Shown: positions 10,319 through 22,319 of the stretch, piece after piece
How positions within the stretch are numbered: position 1 is the first letter of the stretch
Layout: every line of letters starts with the position of its first letter
NCBI GenBank assembly: GCA_018336015.1
Contig: JAGXQZ010000051.1
Span: 1-64,000, forward strand
Reading direction: 5' to 3'
Length of the DNA stretch: 64,000 bases
DNA from: Algoriphagus sp.
Lineage (GTDB): Bacteria > Bacteroidota > Bacteroidia > Cytophagales > Cyclobacteriaceae
Notes under the pieces: model-generated
What the model saw: only the letters and a program-made list of their open reading frames with translations
Told to the model about the DNA's origin: nothing
Database searches by the model: none
Program-made: the position numbers and the translations under genes

Positions 10319-11059
10319 ATGAAAAATAAAGCTCTAATCCTTATCCTAGCATTGTTCTCTTGGAGCACTCAGGCTCAGGTACTCAAACTCAAAAATCAGT
10401 TGTTTGAACTGCACAATGTCACCGGCGAGATCGTAACCTTCCAAGGAAAAAAAGCCTTGAAGATTGAACGTGATCTGAATGCCATACCTTTTGATTCCAC
10501 TCGATTGGAGGCAACGGTCGATGAACCTCATTATGCCCGATTGCTCGGTTTGGAGGATTTCGAAAACGGAACGATTGAAGTCAAAATGTACAGCCAATTA
10601 CAAAATCCTGCCCCCTATTCGGGAATTGCCGGATTCATTGGATTGTATTTCCGTATCCAGCCCGATGACTCAGCTTTCGAAAGCATCTATCTGAGACCTA
10701 AAGTGGGGAGGTCAGACAATCAACTCCGCCGAAATCACACGGTCCAATATTTTTCCTACCCAGACTATAAGTTTGATACCCTACGCAAAATCGCTCCTCA
10801 TCGCTATGAGGGCTCTGCACCAGTTGCACTCAACGAATGGATCACCATGCGGATCGAGGTAAATGGCGAAACGGCAGAGCTTTTTATCAATGACATGAAG
10901 TATTCCTCCTTTATCGTGGACAAGATGCTGGGAAAAACCAAAAAAGGGTTCGTCGGACTCTATGTCGATATCGGAACAATCGGGTATTTTAGGGATTTGA
11001 AAGTGACAAAAAGAGCCTTGCAAGTAAAAAAGGCAGGAGAAAAGGAGATTGCCATTTAA
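10319..11059 (+). CDS. Secreted protein with concanavalin-like (LamG/DUF1080-type) fold
   Basis: A 246-residue protein with a signal peptide ending near AQA (residue 18-20). The mature part has features of jelly-roll glycan-binding or 3-keto-disaccharide hydrolase-like domains: FENGTIEVKM, GIAGFIGLYFRI, the WITMRIEVNGETAELFIND segment and a terminal IGYFRDLKV strand. An upstream in-frame ATG at 10289 gives an extra 10 residues ahead of the signal peptide; the ATG at 10319 is preferred. The catalytic or sugar-binding role is uncertain. Confidence 0.7.
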   Translation: MKNKALILILALFSWSTQAQVLKLKNQLFELHNVTGEIVTFQGKKALKIERDLNAIPFDSTRLEATVDEPHYARLLGLEDFENGTIEVKMYSQLQNPAPYSGIAGFIGLYFRIQPDDSAFESIYLRPKVGRSDNQLRRNHTVQYFSYPDYKFDTLRKIAPHRYEGSAPVALNEWITMRIEVNGETAELFINDMKYSSFIVDKMLGKTKKGFVGLYVDIGTIGYFRDLKVTKRALQVKKAGEKEIAI

Positions 11060-11078
11060 ACTTCATCCCTATTTAAAT

Positions 11079-11112
11079 GAACCTTTGGGATTTCTAAAAA
11101 CCCCGAAGGTTC
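11079..11112. repeat. Imperfect inverted repeat
   Basis: GAACCTTTGGG at 11079-11089 pairs with CCCCGAAGGTTC at 11101-11112. It lies just after the secreted jelly-roll gene and may add to termination together with the next hairpin. Confidence 0.55.
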
Positions 11113-11135
11113 TATTTGTGTAAATCCCAAAAACC

Positions 11136-11173
11136 AAACAGCCCGAGGAGAAGTCTTCGGGCTGTTTGATTTT
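11136..11173. terminator. Bidirectional hairpin terminator
   Basis: An 11-bp AAACAGCCCGA/TCGGGCTGTTT stem (11136-11146 and 11157-11167) followed by ATTTTAT. It separates the plus-strand unit ending at 11059 from the convergent AraC gene. Confidence 0.8.
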
Positions 11174-11254
11174 ATCTGTGAGTGATGTCAATTTCTCTTA
11201 CAACTCCAAGTCATGAGAACACATAGCTATACAAACCACCTCGAAGAAATAATC

Positions 11255-12157
11255 CTAATTCACCGACTCTCGATACTCCTTTGGCGACATGCCTACCTGT
11301 TGTTTGAATAGTCTGGTGAAATGCTGTGGATATTTGAAGCCAAGGCCATAGGCAATCTCGCTGAAGGAAAGTTTTGGATCATGGATTCTTTCCTTGGCCA
11401 CATCGATCAGCTTAAGCTGGATGTATTCCAAAGCAGTTTTTCCGGTTTCCTTTTTTATCAAGTCTCCAAAATAATGCGGGGAAAGATTCAGTTCCCCTGC
11501 ACAATAAGTCACTGAAGGCAAGCCCACTTCCTGGGGTTTTTCTGAAGCGAAAAATTCATTTAATAAGCGCTCAAACCTTTCTAAGATTCCCTGATTGGCC
11601 AGGTCTCGGGTGATAAACTGCCGATCGTAGAATCGAAGGCAGTAATTGAGAAGCAATTCGATATTATCCGCCAAAAGCGTCTTGCTATGCTTGTCAACCG
11701 CGTGACCGAGTTCGTACTGAAGCTTGCCATAGCAATCCAACACCAAACCTCGCTCCCGCTCGGAGATATGCAAGGCCTCACTCACCTGATAGCCAAAAAA
11801 GGTATAATCCGAAATCCGCTGACCCAATGAAGTTCCTTTGATCAAATCAGGATGAAACACAATCCCAAAACCTGAGGGCTGATAGAGATCCTCTCCTCCA
11901 TTGGAACCAAAAATCTGTCCCGGGCCAATAAACACCAAAGTTCCCTCCTGATAGTCGTAGATGTTTTTCCCATAACGGATGTCTCCACAGACCACATCTT
12001 TCAGGATGATCAGATAGAATCCGAAATAGTTTTTTCTCAGCCTTCGAGGATTGGCTTTCGAAAAATCAATTACTGAAACCAGCGGATGTAGGGTCTCCTG
12101 ATTGTTGAAGGCATTGTATTGACTGATAGTCTCGAATCTTAGGATGTCTTCTTCCAT
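11255..12157 (-). CDS. AraC family transcriptional regulator
   Basis: A 300-residue protein with an N-terminal cupin-like effector domain (about 1-170) and a C-terminal double HTH (about 205-298). The signature PHYFGDLIKKETGKTALEYIQ is helix-turn-helix 1, and SEIAYGLGFKYPQHFTRLFK begins the second. It is transcribed divergently from the alpha/beta hydrolase at 12314, with a 156-bp shared intergenic region, so it probably regulates the plus-strand cluster at 12.3-19.3 kb. A partial copy of its 3' end lies at 8689-8813. Confidence 0.92.
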   Translation of the reverse strand: MEEDILRFETISQYNAFNNQETLHPLVSVIDFSKANPRRLRKNYFGFYLIILKDVVCGDIRYGKNIYDYQEGTLVFIGPGQIFGSNGGEDLYQPSGFGIVFHPDLIKGTSLGQRISDYTFFGYQVSEALHISERERGLVLDCYGKLQYELGHAVDKHSKTLLADNIELLLNYCLRFYDRQFITRDLANQGILERFERLLNEFFASEKPQEVGLPSVTYCAGELNLSPHYFGDLIKKETGKTALEYIQLKLIDVAKERIHDPKLSFSEIAYGLGFKYPQHFTRLFKQQVGMSPKEYRESVN

Positions 12158-12313
12158 GGCTTTTTCTGATTATTGGTCAAAATTAACCAGTTACACTTCA
12201 CTTTTAGAAATCACCGGCTCAATCAGTGGAATTGGTAAGGATTCCTGCACTTTGTATAAGTGGGGTGAGTGGAAAGGGAGTCAATTTTGTAGGCCAGCAA
12301 AACAAGAATTTCA

Positions 12314-13411
12314 ATGCAATCCAAAAAAGCAAAATTCACTCTCTTAATCTTGGGGATTTCCCTGGCTTTGAATTTCCCCGGCTTTGCTCAGAAAAAGCCA
12401 ATAGTCATCGTGGATCAGGGAAGCTTCACGGTAGGCGGTACGGTAAAAACCAGTCCAGGCACTTTTGATCCGATCAAACATGGCGCATTCAGTCCTGGCA
12501 ATCAACCCACCGAAGGACAAACCTTACACGGAGACCACGCCTATGTTTTCTATCAGATTCCTGAGAAAGCCAAAAAACTCCCTTTGGTATTTTGGCATGG
12601 CTATGGGCAGTTTTCCAAAACCTGGGAAACTACTCCCGACGGTCGTGATGGATTTCAAAACATCTTTCTGAAAAAAGATTATTCCGTCTACCTGATCGAC
12701 CAGCCGAGAAGAGGTCGGGCCGGACGAAGCACGGTCCCTGTGACTATCCCTGCCAATACAGATGATCAATTGTGGTTTGGGATCTTCAGATTGGGAGTCG
12801 GAAACGAATTTTACCCCGGCGTACAATTTCCAAAAGACCCCGAATCCCTCGATCAGTATTTCCGGCAGATCACTCCCGATACCGGGCCGATTGATTTTAA
12901 TGCCAACACATCTGCCGTTTCAGCACTTTTTGAAAAAATCGGAGAAGGCATCCTCGTCACTCACTCCCATAGTGGGGGCCAAGGTTGGCTTACTGCGCTC
13001 AAAACGGATAAAATCAAGGGAATCGTGGCCTACGAACCCGGAAGCAATTTTGTCTTTCCCGAAGGAAGCGTGCCTGAGCCGATTCCTTATGTAGGTGGCA
13101 CCTTGAGAGCATTGGGAGTACCGATGGCAGAATTTAAAAAGCTGACCCAAATCCCAATTATCATCTACTACGGAGATTATATCCCTACCGAACCGGTAGA
13201 AAATCCTGCCCAGGGGCAATGGAGGGCAGCTTTGCAGATGGCCAAGCGTTGGACGAAAATCGTCAACGAAAATGGTGGAGATGTGACCTTAGTCCATTTA
13301 CCGGAAATCGGCATCAAGGGAAACACGCACTTTCCTTTCTCGGATCTGAACAACTTAGAAATTGCTCAGCTGATGGAAGATTGGCTGATTGAAAAAAACC
13401 TGAGTAAGTAA
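12314..13411 (+). CDS. Secreted alpha/beta hydrolase
   Basis: A 365-residue protein with a signal peptide (cleaved near FAQ, residue 26). The hydrolase core shows PLVFWHGYGQ (oxyanion strand, about 90-99), YLIDQPRRGRAGRS (about 126-139) and a nucleophile elbow SHSGG with Ser220 replacing the usual GxSxG. A C-terminal His in KGNTHFPF near 344 could complete the triad. It opens a co-directional cluster with the cupin (12-nt gap). Substrate unknown; an ester or lactone is plausible. Confidence 0.82.
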   Translation: MQSKKAKFTLLILGISLALNFPGFAQKKPIVIVDQGSFTVGGTVKTSPGTFDPIKHGAFSPGNQPTEGQTLHGDHAYVFYQIPEKAKKLPLVFWHGYGQFSKTWETTPDGRDGFQNIFLKKDYSVYLIDQPRRGRAGRSTVPVTIPANTDDQLWFGIFRLGVGNEFYPGVQFPKDPESLDQYFRQITPDTGPIDFNANTSAVSALFEKIGEGILVTHSHSGGQGWLTALKTDKIKGIVAYEPGSNFVFPEGSVPEPIPYVGGTLRALGVPMAEFKKLTQIPIIIYYGDYIPTEPVENPAQGQWRAALQMAKRWTKIVNENGGDVTLVHLPEIGIKGNTHFPFSDLNNLEIAQLMEDWLIEKNLSK

Positions 13412-13422
13412 TCTAAAAAAAA

Positions 13423-13875
13423 ATGAAAAAAGTATTCCTCTTCACCTTCCTCTTGATCCATGCCTTCGTATTCACGGGGCTTTCACAGGAAAATGAAATC
13501 TTCACCAGAGGTGCGAAGGCTCCAAATGTCAATCACGTGGGCACAGTGTACCTAAGAGAGCTGGCACACGCCGACAGCACCTTCCAATTTGGAGTAGGCT
13601 ACGTAGTCTCTGAAGCCGGCTCCCGACTCAACTGGCACGAGCATCCGGGAGGACAGATTCTGTTTATTCTGGATGGTGTCGGGTATTATCAGGAACGAGG
13701 CAAGGAGCGCATCACAGTAAAAAAAGGAGATGTGATCAAATGCCAACCCGAAGTTCAGCATTGGCATGGAGCCACACCGGATTCTCAGGTGATTTACATG
13801 GCTGCCTCTCCTTCCGGAAAAGGTGGAACCATCTGGCACGAACCCTTGAAAGAAGAAGAATACTTCAAAAAATAA
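13423..13875 (+). CDS. Secreted cupin-domain protein
   Basis: A 150-residue protein with a signal peptide (to about residue 21) and a single cupin barrel. Metal ligands are visible: His72 and His74 (WHEHPGG), Gln78, and His113/His115 (VQHWHG). Similar small cupins occur beside aldo/keto reductases and flavodoxins; some are manganese-dependent lyases or hydroxynitrile lyases, but no activity can be assigned. It starts 12 nt after the alpha/beta hydrolase, so it is likely in the same operon. Confidence 0.85.
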   Translation: MKKVFLFTFLLIHAFVFTGLSQENEIFTRGAKAPNVNHVGTVYLRELAHADSTFQFGVGYVVSEAGSRLNWHEHPGGQILFILDGVGYYQERGKERITVKKGDVIKCQPEVQHWHGATPDSQVIYMAASPSGKGGTIWHEPLKEEEYFKK

Positions 13876-13887
13876 AATCGAATCCCA

Positions 13888-14367
13888 ATGCAAATCAACA
13901 CTGCTATGAAAGCTTTATTATTCACTTTACTGGTCATTACATTCTTTTATTTTCCTTCATTTTCCCAGTCCACCTCCCTGTCTCCTGAGCAACAGGAAAT
14001 CAAAAAACTTTCCATGGATAAGTGGCAGTGGATGGCTGATAAAGATATCGCCAAACTCACGGCTCTGTTTCATCCACAGGCCAAATTCGTTCACATGAGC
14101 GGCACTTGGACTACCGCCCGTGAACTCGAAATCATCGAAACCGGAAGCATTTGGTACAAAAAAGCTGAAGTGAAAGATACCGCCATCGAGATCGTAGGAA
14201 ATACAGCCATCGTGTGGAACCGAATCACCTTGACCGCCAACGTCAGAGGCAGCGATGTGGTGACGGAGTTTACCGTGACGGAGGTGTACCAAAAAGAAGG
14301 TGCCGCTTGGAAGATGCTCGCCTTAACCTTCAGCAGTGTGCGGGATACGCATCAGCTTGAAAAGTAA
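13888..14367 (+). CDS. Secreted NTF2-like protein (DUF4440-type), copy 1
   Basis: A 159-residue protein with a signal peptide, then a cone-shaped NTF2 fold: EQQEIKKLSMDKWQWMADKD, FVHMSG and the final beta strands VTEVYQKEGAAWKML. A second ATG at 13906 places the signal peptide at the N-terminus and may be the true start. It shares about half its residues with the next gene, so the pair is a tandem duplication. Members bind or transform small hydrophobic molecules; the ligand is unknown. Confidence 0.8.
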   Translation: MQINTAMKALLFTLLVITFFYFPSFSQSTSLSPEQQEIKKLSMDKWQWMADKDIAKLTALFHPQAKFVHMSGTWTTARELEIIETGSIWYKKAEVKDTAIEIVGNTAIVWNRITLTANVRGSDVVTEFTVTEVYQKEGAAWKMLALTFSSVRDTHQLEK

Positions 14368-14506
14368 AAACTGAAACCTTCGCCCAAGTTAGTGCCTGCA
14401 TGCGGAGGGCAGGTCTCCACTAACCGAAGCACTAAATCCAATCCATGTGAGTGGAGATACTCACTTTGGCTTCAAAGAAATCACATAACCCATTAATCAA
14501 CACACA

Positions 14507-14953
14507 ATGAAAAAGATACTCCTAGGACTAGCTCTCTTCCTAATCGGAACGCAATCCTCCTTTGCTCAAACCACTCCTGAACAGCAGGAGATCATCCAGC
14601 TTTCCAAAGACAAATGGCAATGGATGGCCGACAAAGATGCAGACAAGTTGGCCGAGCTCTTTGACGACAAATCTGTCTTCGTCCACATGGGCGGTGCCTG
14701 GGGAAAAGATCGGGAAGTGGAGATCATACGCAGCGGTGGCATTTGGTACAAGAAAGCCGACATTCACGAGGTCTCGGTACAGATCATCGACAATACGGCT
14801 ATTCTGCTAAACAGGATCACATTGATCGCCGAAGTGGGTGGAAATGAAGTTACCAACCCTTTTGAAGTCACAGAAGTGTACATCAAAAAAGCGGATGGCT
14901 GGAAACTTGGATCCCTTTCCTTTACCCGACTAATGACTCCAGGAGGGAATTGA
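14507..14953 (+). CDS. Secreted NTF2-like protein, copy 2
   Basis: A 148-residue paralogue of the preceding gene with a cleavable signal peptide (near FAQ/TTP). It keeps EQQEIIQLSKDKWQWMADKD, FVHMGG, GIWYKKA and NRITLIAEVGG at equivalent places. The 139-nt gap from copy 1 contains small hairpins and possibly a separate promoter. It ends 13 nt before the flavodoxin. Confidence 0.8.
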   Translation: MKKILLGLALFLIGTQSSFAQTTPEQQEIIQLSKDKWQWMADKDADKLAELFDDKSVFVHMGGAWGKDREVEIIRSGGIWYKKADIHEVSVQIIDNTAILLNRITLIAEVGGNEVTNPFEVTEVYIKKADGWKLGSLSFTRLMTPGGN

Positions 14954-14966
14954 AAACAATAAACAG

Positions 14967-16464
<1,498 letters not shown>

Positions 16465-16493
16465 TCACAATCACTTTTAACCCTACCCCTCAC

Positions 16494-18101
16494 ATGAAAA
16501 AAAATCTCATACTCCCCTTCCTGTTTCTCATGGCATTTGCCGGCTACGGACAATCCCCTGTGATCCAAACCAAATCCGGACCGGTCCGAGGATTTACCGA
16601 GGGTGATGTTTCAAGTTTTAAGGGAATTCCCTTTGCCGCACCTCCGGTTGGAGAATTCAGATGGAGACCACCGCAACCGGTAACTCCATGGACGGAAGTT
16701 CGGGATGCTACAAAATATTGTGCGGATTGCCCCCAGCGAACTTGGCCAGGTTCTACAACAGTCACTTCTGAAGATTGCCTTTTTCTTAATGTTTGGGCAC
16801 CTGCTACAGCCACCAAAGATTCTAAACTGCCCGTGATGGTTTGGATCCACGGAGGGGCATTTACAGGGGGTAGCGGTGCAGGTCCAGGTTCAGCAGGTGA
16901 TGCATTTGCCAAACAAGGAGTCATCCTGACGACAATCAATTACAGGCTTGGGCGACTGGGTCATTTTGCCTTTCCTGCCTTGAGCGAAGAACATCCAGAG
17001 GAATTCAAGGGGAGTTACGCCTATATGGATCAGATTGCCGCACTTAAATGGGTCAAGGAAAATATTGCCGCTTTCGGGGGTGACCCGAATAACGTAACCA
17101 TCTTTGGATTTTCTTCAGGAGGGGTATCCATCCATTCTCTTTTAACCATACCGGCTGCTCAAGGCCTTTTTCAAAAAGCCATCAGCCACTCCGGCGGTGG
17201 GCGTGACGGTGTATTGACGGCAAGACCTATCAGAGAAGATAATTCTGATGAGCTGTACCCAATTTCAGGAGAGACCATCGGGATCAATTTTGCCAAAAGA
17301 CACGGAATCGGAGGAACTGATGCATCTTCGCTTGCCAAGCTTCGAGGCTTATCCGTAGAGCAAATCATCGACGGAGGCCAAGAAAATGACAGCACCGGAG
17401 CCAGAATCTATTCAGGTCCAATCCTCGATGGCAAACTGGTGGTGGAAACTGCAGAGACTGCCTACAAAGCAAACAGACAGGCTAAAGTTCCGCTGATGAT
17501 CGGTAGCTCCAGCGCTGAAATCGGTGGCGGATTTATCAATGCAAGTAAATCCAAAGAAGAGCTTTTTTCCCAGTTCGGTCAATTGGAAGATGAGGCTAAA
17601 GCTGCTTATGACCCAAATGGCGACAAAGAATTCAATGAAGTCCTGACCAAGTTTACCACGGATTGGGGTTGGGGCGAACCAGCTCGGATGACCGCAAGAA
17701 CCTTTGTCGGAGCAAATCAACCAGTTTACGTTTGGCAATTCGGCTATGTCCCAACAGCGGGAAGAGAACGATCTCCATACGGAGCAGGTCATGGATCTGA
17801 GCTTTCATTTGTTTTCAACACACTTCATGCAAGATGGGGAGCTCAGGGAGAAGCAACGGCATCAGAAAAAGAATTAGCAAACCTGATGAATTCCTATTGG
17901 GTCAATTTTGCCAAAACAGGAAATCCAAATGGAAACAATCTACCGGGATGGCCTCAATACGACATCCAAAAAGCGGAAATTCTTGACATAAGCCTCGATG
18001 GGGAAGTGACCAGCAAGCCAGATCCTAGAAAAGCTCGGTTCGATGTGTTGGAAAAAGCATTCGAAAACCGAACTCGACTCCAAACCCGAAAGGGATTTTA
18101 A
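16494..18101 (+). CDS. Secreted type-B carboxylesterase
   Basis: A 535-residue protein with a signal peptide (about 1-20). It has the type-B signature SEDCLFLNV (92-100), the HGGAF oxyanion hole (119-123) and the nucleophile GFSSG with Ser207, then the usual Glu and His regions ([11 protein letters not shown] around 440). It hydrolyses carboxylic esters outside the cytoplasm. An upstream in-frame ATG at 16434 lies within the preceding gene and is less likely. It follows the reductase stop by 29 nt. Confidence 0.92.
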   Translation: MKKNLILPFLFLMAFAGYGQSPVIQTKSGPVRGFTEGDVSSFKGIPFAAPPVGEFRWRPPQPVTPWTEVRDATKYCADCPQRTWPGSTTVTSEDCLFLNVWAPATATKDSKLPVMVWIHGGAFTGGSGAGPGSAGDAFAKQGVILTTINYRLGRLGHFAFPALSEEHPEEFKGSYAYMDQIAALKWVKENIAAFGGDPNNVTIFGFSSGGVSIHSLLTIPAAQGLFQKAISHSGGGRDGVLTARPIREDNSDELYPISGETIGINFAKRHGIGGTDASSLAKLRGLSVEQIIDGGQENDSTGARIYSGPILDGKLVVETAETAYKANRQAKVPLMIGSSSAEIGGGFINASKSKEELFSQFGQLEDEAKAAYDPNGDKEFNEVLTKFTTDWGWGEPARMTARTFVGANQPVYVWQFGYVPTAGRERSPYGAGHGSELSFVFNTLHARWGAQGEATASEKELANLMNSYWVNFAKTGNPNGNNLPGWPQYDIQKAEILDISLDGEVTSKPDPRKARFDVLEKAFENRTRLQTRKGF

Positions 18102-18146
18102 GAGGATCTGATGCCTAACTAGAACAACTCTTAAAAAGAGAAATCA

Positions 18147-19274
<1,128 letters not shown>

Positions 19275-19284
19275 CCAGTTAAAA

Positions 19285-19386
19285 ATGAAAACCGGTCTTC
19301 TCCTATCCTTTTTATTCTGCTTGGTTTTTACAGGTTTCTCTCAAGAAAATAAAGCAATTGATTCTCTGAAAAATCATTTGGAATAA
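19285..19386 (+). pseudogene. 33-codon remnant of a secreted protein gene
   Basis: An ATG 10 nt after the Tat reductase stop opens a good signal peptide (cleavage near GFSQ, residue 20) but the frame stops 13 residues later at 19384. This looks like the front end of a secreted protein gene whose body has been lost. A genuine small exported peptide cannot be excluded. Confidence 0.5.
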
Positions 19387-19486
19387 ACCGTTGATCAAAC
19401 TGTTTGAATTATATAACCCAAACAAAATCAGCCTTTACTAAATTAAAGCAGTGTAAGTTGACCCTATTTCCAAACGAATATTCTGT

Positions 19487-21727
19487 ATGACCCAATCTGT
19501 AGATAAGCTCAATCGCCGATCGTTTCTCAAAGTCTCTGCCCTCGCCGGGGGAGGATTACTCCTGAGCTTCAACTGGCTGAGTGGATGCAAACCCAAGGAA
19601 TTGGAAGAATTGGGATTACCGAAGGAGTGGTTTCGACTGAACGGTTACATCAAAATCGGTGAAAACGGACTCGTGACCCTGATGTCTCCCAATCCGGAAG
19701 GTGGGCAAAATGTCAAGACCTCAATGCCGATGATTGTGGCGGAGGAACTTGACGCCGACTGGACTAAGGTAGTCGTGGAGCAAGCCCCCTTGGACACGGA
19801 TAATTTTACCCGTCAGTTTATCGGAGGCAGTCAGGCCATCCGAATGGGTTGGAAAGCACTCCGAACCGCCGGTGCCACAGCCCGCCAACTCCTGATCCAT
19901 GCAGCTGCTCAGACTTGGCAAGTTCCTGCAGCTGAAGTCACCACCGAACCCGGATATTTGATTCATTCAGCAAGCGGAAAAAAGGCTCACTTTGGAGAGA
20001 TGGCTTCGCTGGCAGCCACCTTGCCCATACCCGAGGAAGTTCCGCTCAAGGAAATTTCTGAATTCAAACTGATCGGCAAATCCCACAAAAATGTGGAAGC
20101 CAAAAACATCATAACCGGAAAGCCGCTTTTCGGGATCGATTACAAAAAAGAGGGGATGCTGATCGCCATGATCATCCATCCACCTGCTCACGGCATGCGG
20201 CTAAAGTCCTTTGACGACTCCGCAGCCCGAAACCTCCCCGGGATCACCGATATTTTCCAGATCAAATCCCATCAAGACGACTACGAACGCACCTTTTTTG
20301 ACACCACCAGTTTCACGGATTTAGTCGCAGTAGTCGGCAAGTCGACCTGGGAAGTGATGAATGCCAAAAAAGCCGTAAAGGTCGAATGGGAGGAATTTTC
20401 CACCTATGAAGAAAAGCGGGATTGGAACGGAAGAAAAGAAAACCGAACCATTCCCGGAGGCTTGGAAAGCTGGGAGGATCAAATGGCAAAAATGGGTGAA
20501 GCAGCCAAAAAAGCTAAAACTGTCCGCAAGGACGGAAATCCGGAAGCGGCTTTCGCCAAAGCGGCCAAAGTCATCGAGCAAACGTATCGGGGACCTTTTT
20601 TGGCACACAACTGCATGGAGCCGATGAACTTTTTTGCGCATGTCCAGGAAGGAAAAGCAGCTTGTGCCGGACCGCTTCAGAAGCCCGAACTCACCGAACA
20701 GGCGCTTTCTTCACGTCTCGGAATTCCCATGGAAAATATTCAGATCGAAATGACCCGACTGGGCGGTGGTTACGGACGCCGTTCCTATTCACACTGGCTG
20801 ATCGAGGCAGCGGTCATTTCCCAAAAAGTCAATGCCCCGATCAAACTGATCTACTCCCGGGAGGATGACATGACAGGCGGAATCTATCGCCCCATGTATC
20901 AGGCGACCTATCGGGCTGCCTTGGACAAGGACAACAACTTGATCGGATTTCATGTAAATGCAGGAGGATTGGTAGAGCCCCCACTCTATCCAGATCGCTT
21001 TCCGGCAGGAGCAGTAGAAAATTACTGGGCTGAAGATTGGACGATTCCTTCAAATATTACCGTCGGGTCATTCCGAGCGCCACGATCCAACTTTATCGCT
21101 GCGGCAGAACAGTCCTTTCTAGACGAAGTGGCCGAAGCTGCGGGAAAAGACCCGATCGAATTCAGGCTCGAGCTATTGCGAAAAGCGAAGGAAAATCCAG
21201 TGGGAGAAAACAACGATTACAATCCGGATCGATTTATCGGAGTGCTGGAATTACTCAAAGTCAAATCCAATTGGGGACAACCCCAAGCAGGAGTTTCCAG
21301 AGGTGTTTCGGCCTATTTTTGCCACAACAGTTACGCTGCCCAAGTCCTGGATTTGAAAATGGAAAACGGACTGGTTCAGGTCGAAAAAGTCTTCAGTGCC
21401 GTGGATTGTGGATTGCTGATCAATCCCGACTCGGCAAAGAACCTCTGCGAGGGTTCGGTAGTGGACGGAATCGGCACGGCGATGTTTGGGGAATTGAAAT
21501 TCAACCAAGGTGTGCCGGACAAGAACAATTTTGACAAGTATCGCATGATTCGGATGAAAGAAGCTCCGAAGGAAATCGAAACCCATTTTGTGGAAAGTCA
21601 AGTCGATCCCACAGGCTTGGGTGAGCCCGGATATCCTCCGGTTTTTGCCGCTTTAGCCAATGCCTTGTACCAGGCCACTGGCAAGCGGTTTTACGATCAG
21701 CCTTTTGCGAAGCAATTGGAAGGGTGA
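19487..21727 (+). CDS. Molybdenum hydroxylase large subunit, Tat lipoprotein (isoquinoline 1-oxidoreductase beta-like), copy 1
   Basis: A 746-residue molybdopterin-cytosine-dinucleotide subunit of the xanthine dehydrogenase superfamily. It hydroxylates N-heterocycles or oxidises aldehydes. The N-terminus has a Tat motif RRSFLK (10-15) and a lipobox-like LSGC (Cys34), suggesting an exported membrane-anchored lipoprotein. Cofactor motifs are GGGYGRR, GSFRAPRSNFIAAAEQSF and the catalytic-Glu motif GLGEPG near the C-terminus. It precedes the small subunit and is paralogous to the gene at 22320. Codon use is more GC-rich than in its paralogue. Confidence 0.9.
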   Translation: MTQSVDKLNRRSFLKVSALAGGGLLLSFNWLSGCKPKELEELGLPKEWFRLNGYIKIGENGLVTLMSPNPEGGQNVKTSMPMIVAEELDADWTKVVVEQAPLDTDNFTRQFIGGSQAIRMGWKALRTAGATARQLLIHAAAQTWQVPAAEVTTEPGYLIHSASGKKAHFGEMASLAATLPIPEEVPLKEISEFKLIGKSHKNVEAKNIITGKPLFGIDYKKEGMLIAMIIHPPAHGMRLKSFDDSAARNLPGITDIFQIKSHQDDYERTFFDTTSFTDLVAVVGKSTWEVMNAKKAVKVEWEEFSTYEEKRDWNGRKENRTIPGGLESWEDQMAKMGEAAKKAKTVRKDGNPEAAFAKAAKVIEQTYRGPFLAHNCMEPMNFFAHVQEGKAACAGPLQKPELTEQALSSRLGIPMENIQIEMTRLGGGYGRRSYSHWLIEAAVISQKVNAPIKLIYSREDDMTGGIYRPMYQATYRAALDKDNNLIGFHVNAGGLVEPPLYPDRFPAGAVENYWAEDWTIPSNITVGSFRAPRSNFIAAAEQSFLDEVAEAAGKDPIEFRLELLRKAKENPVGENNDYNPDRFIGVLELLKVKSNWGQPQAGVSRGVSAYFCHNSYAAQVLDLKMENGLVQVEKVFSAVDCGLLINPDSAKNLCEGSVVDGIGTAMFGELKFNQGVPDKNNFDKYRMIRMKEAPKEIETHFVESQVDPTGLGEPGYPPVFAALANALYQATGKRFYDQPFAKQLEG

Positions 21728-21848
21728 ACCTATGTTTTGATCTGTGATAGTTTTCCCAGATCCGATTGATTTATAAATACATCTGTTTGATTTCCGTAAG
21801 GGTAAAACCTTCCGAAATCCCTAACTTCAACATCTAAATTCACAACCT

Positions 21849-22307
21849 ATGGCCATTTTCAATCTCAACATCAACGGAACTTCCAAGCAGGTTGACGTAG
21901 ATCCCAGCACTCCGATGCTTTGGGTTTTGCGGGACCACTTGGATTTGGTAGGCACCAAGTTTGGCTGCGGAATCGCTCAGTGTGGTGCTTGTACCATACA
22001 CTTAGACGGTAACGCCGTTAGATCCTGCCAATTGCCGGTTTCGGCAGGCGAAGGAGCATCGATTACCACCATCGAGGGTCTCTCAGAAAAAGGAGATCAT
22101 CCGGTACAGCAAGCCTGGCTAGAGCACGATGTACCGCAATGCGGCTATTGCCAGGCAGGACAAATCATGTCTGCCGCAGCACTTTTGGCGGCTAATCCAA
22201 ATCCATCGGATACCGATATCGACAATGCCATGAATGGCAATATCTGCCGATGTGGAACCTATACCCGAATCAAAGCTGCCATCAAAACAGCCTCACAGAA
22301 ACTCTAA
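21849..22307 (+). CDS. 2Fe-2S subunit of molybdenum hydroxylase (isoquinoline 1-oxidoreductase alpha-like)
   Basis: A 152-residue iron-sulfur subunit with a plant-type cluster (Cys40, 45, 48 and 60; [10 protein letters not shown]) and a second cluster (Cys98, 101, 133 and 135; CGYCQAG and CRCG). It passes electrons from the molybdenum site to an external acceptor, probably cytochrome c or quinone as no FAD subunit is present. There is no export signal, so it is presumably carried out with a Tat-tagged large subunit. It lies between two large-subunit genes, 12 nt upstream of the second. Confidence 0.95.
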   Translation: MAIFNLNINGTSKQVDVDPSTPMLWVLRDHLDLVGTKFGCGIAQCGACTIHLDGNAVRSCQLPVSAGEGASITTIEGLSEKGDHPVQQAWLEHDVPQCGYCQAGQIMSAAALLAANPNPSDTDIDNAMNGNICRCGTYTRIKAAIKTASQKL

Positions 22308-22319
22308 ACCCAGAAAAAC

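Noticed and set aside
16544..16939. 131-residue frame antisense to the carboxylesterase
   Set aside because: The esterase motifs on the plus strand explain the open frame.
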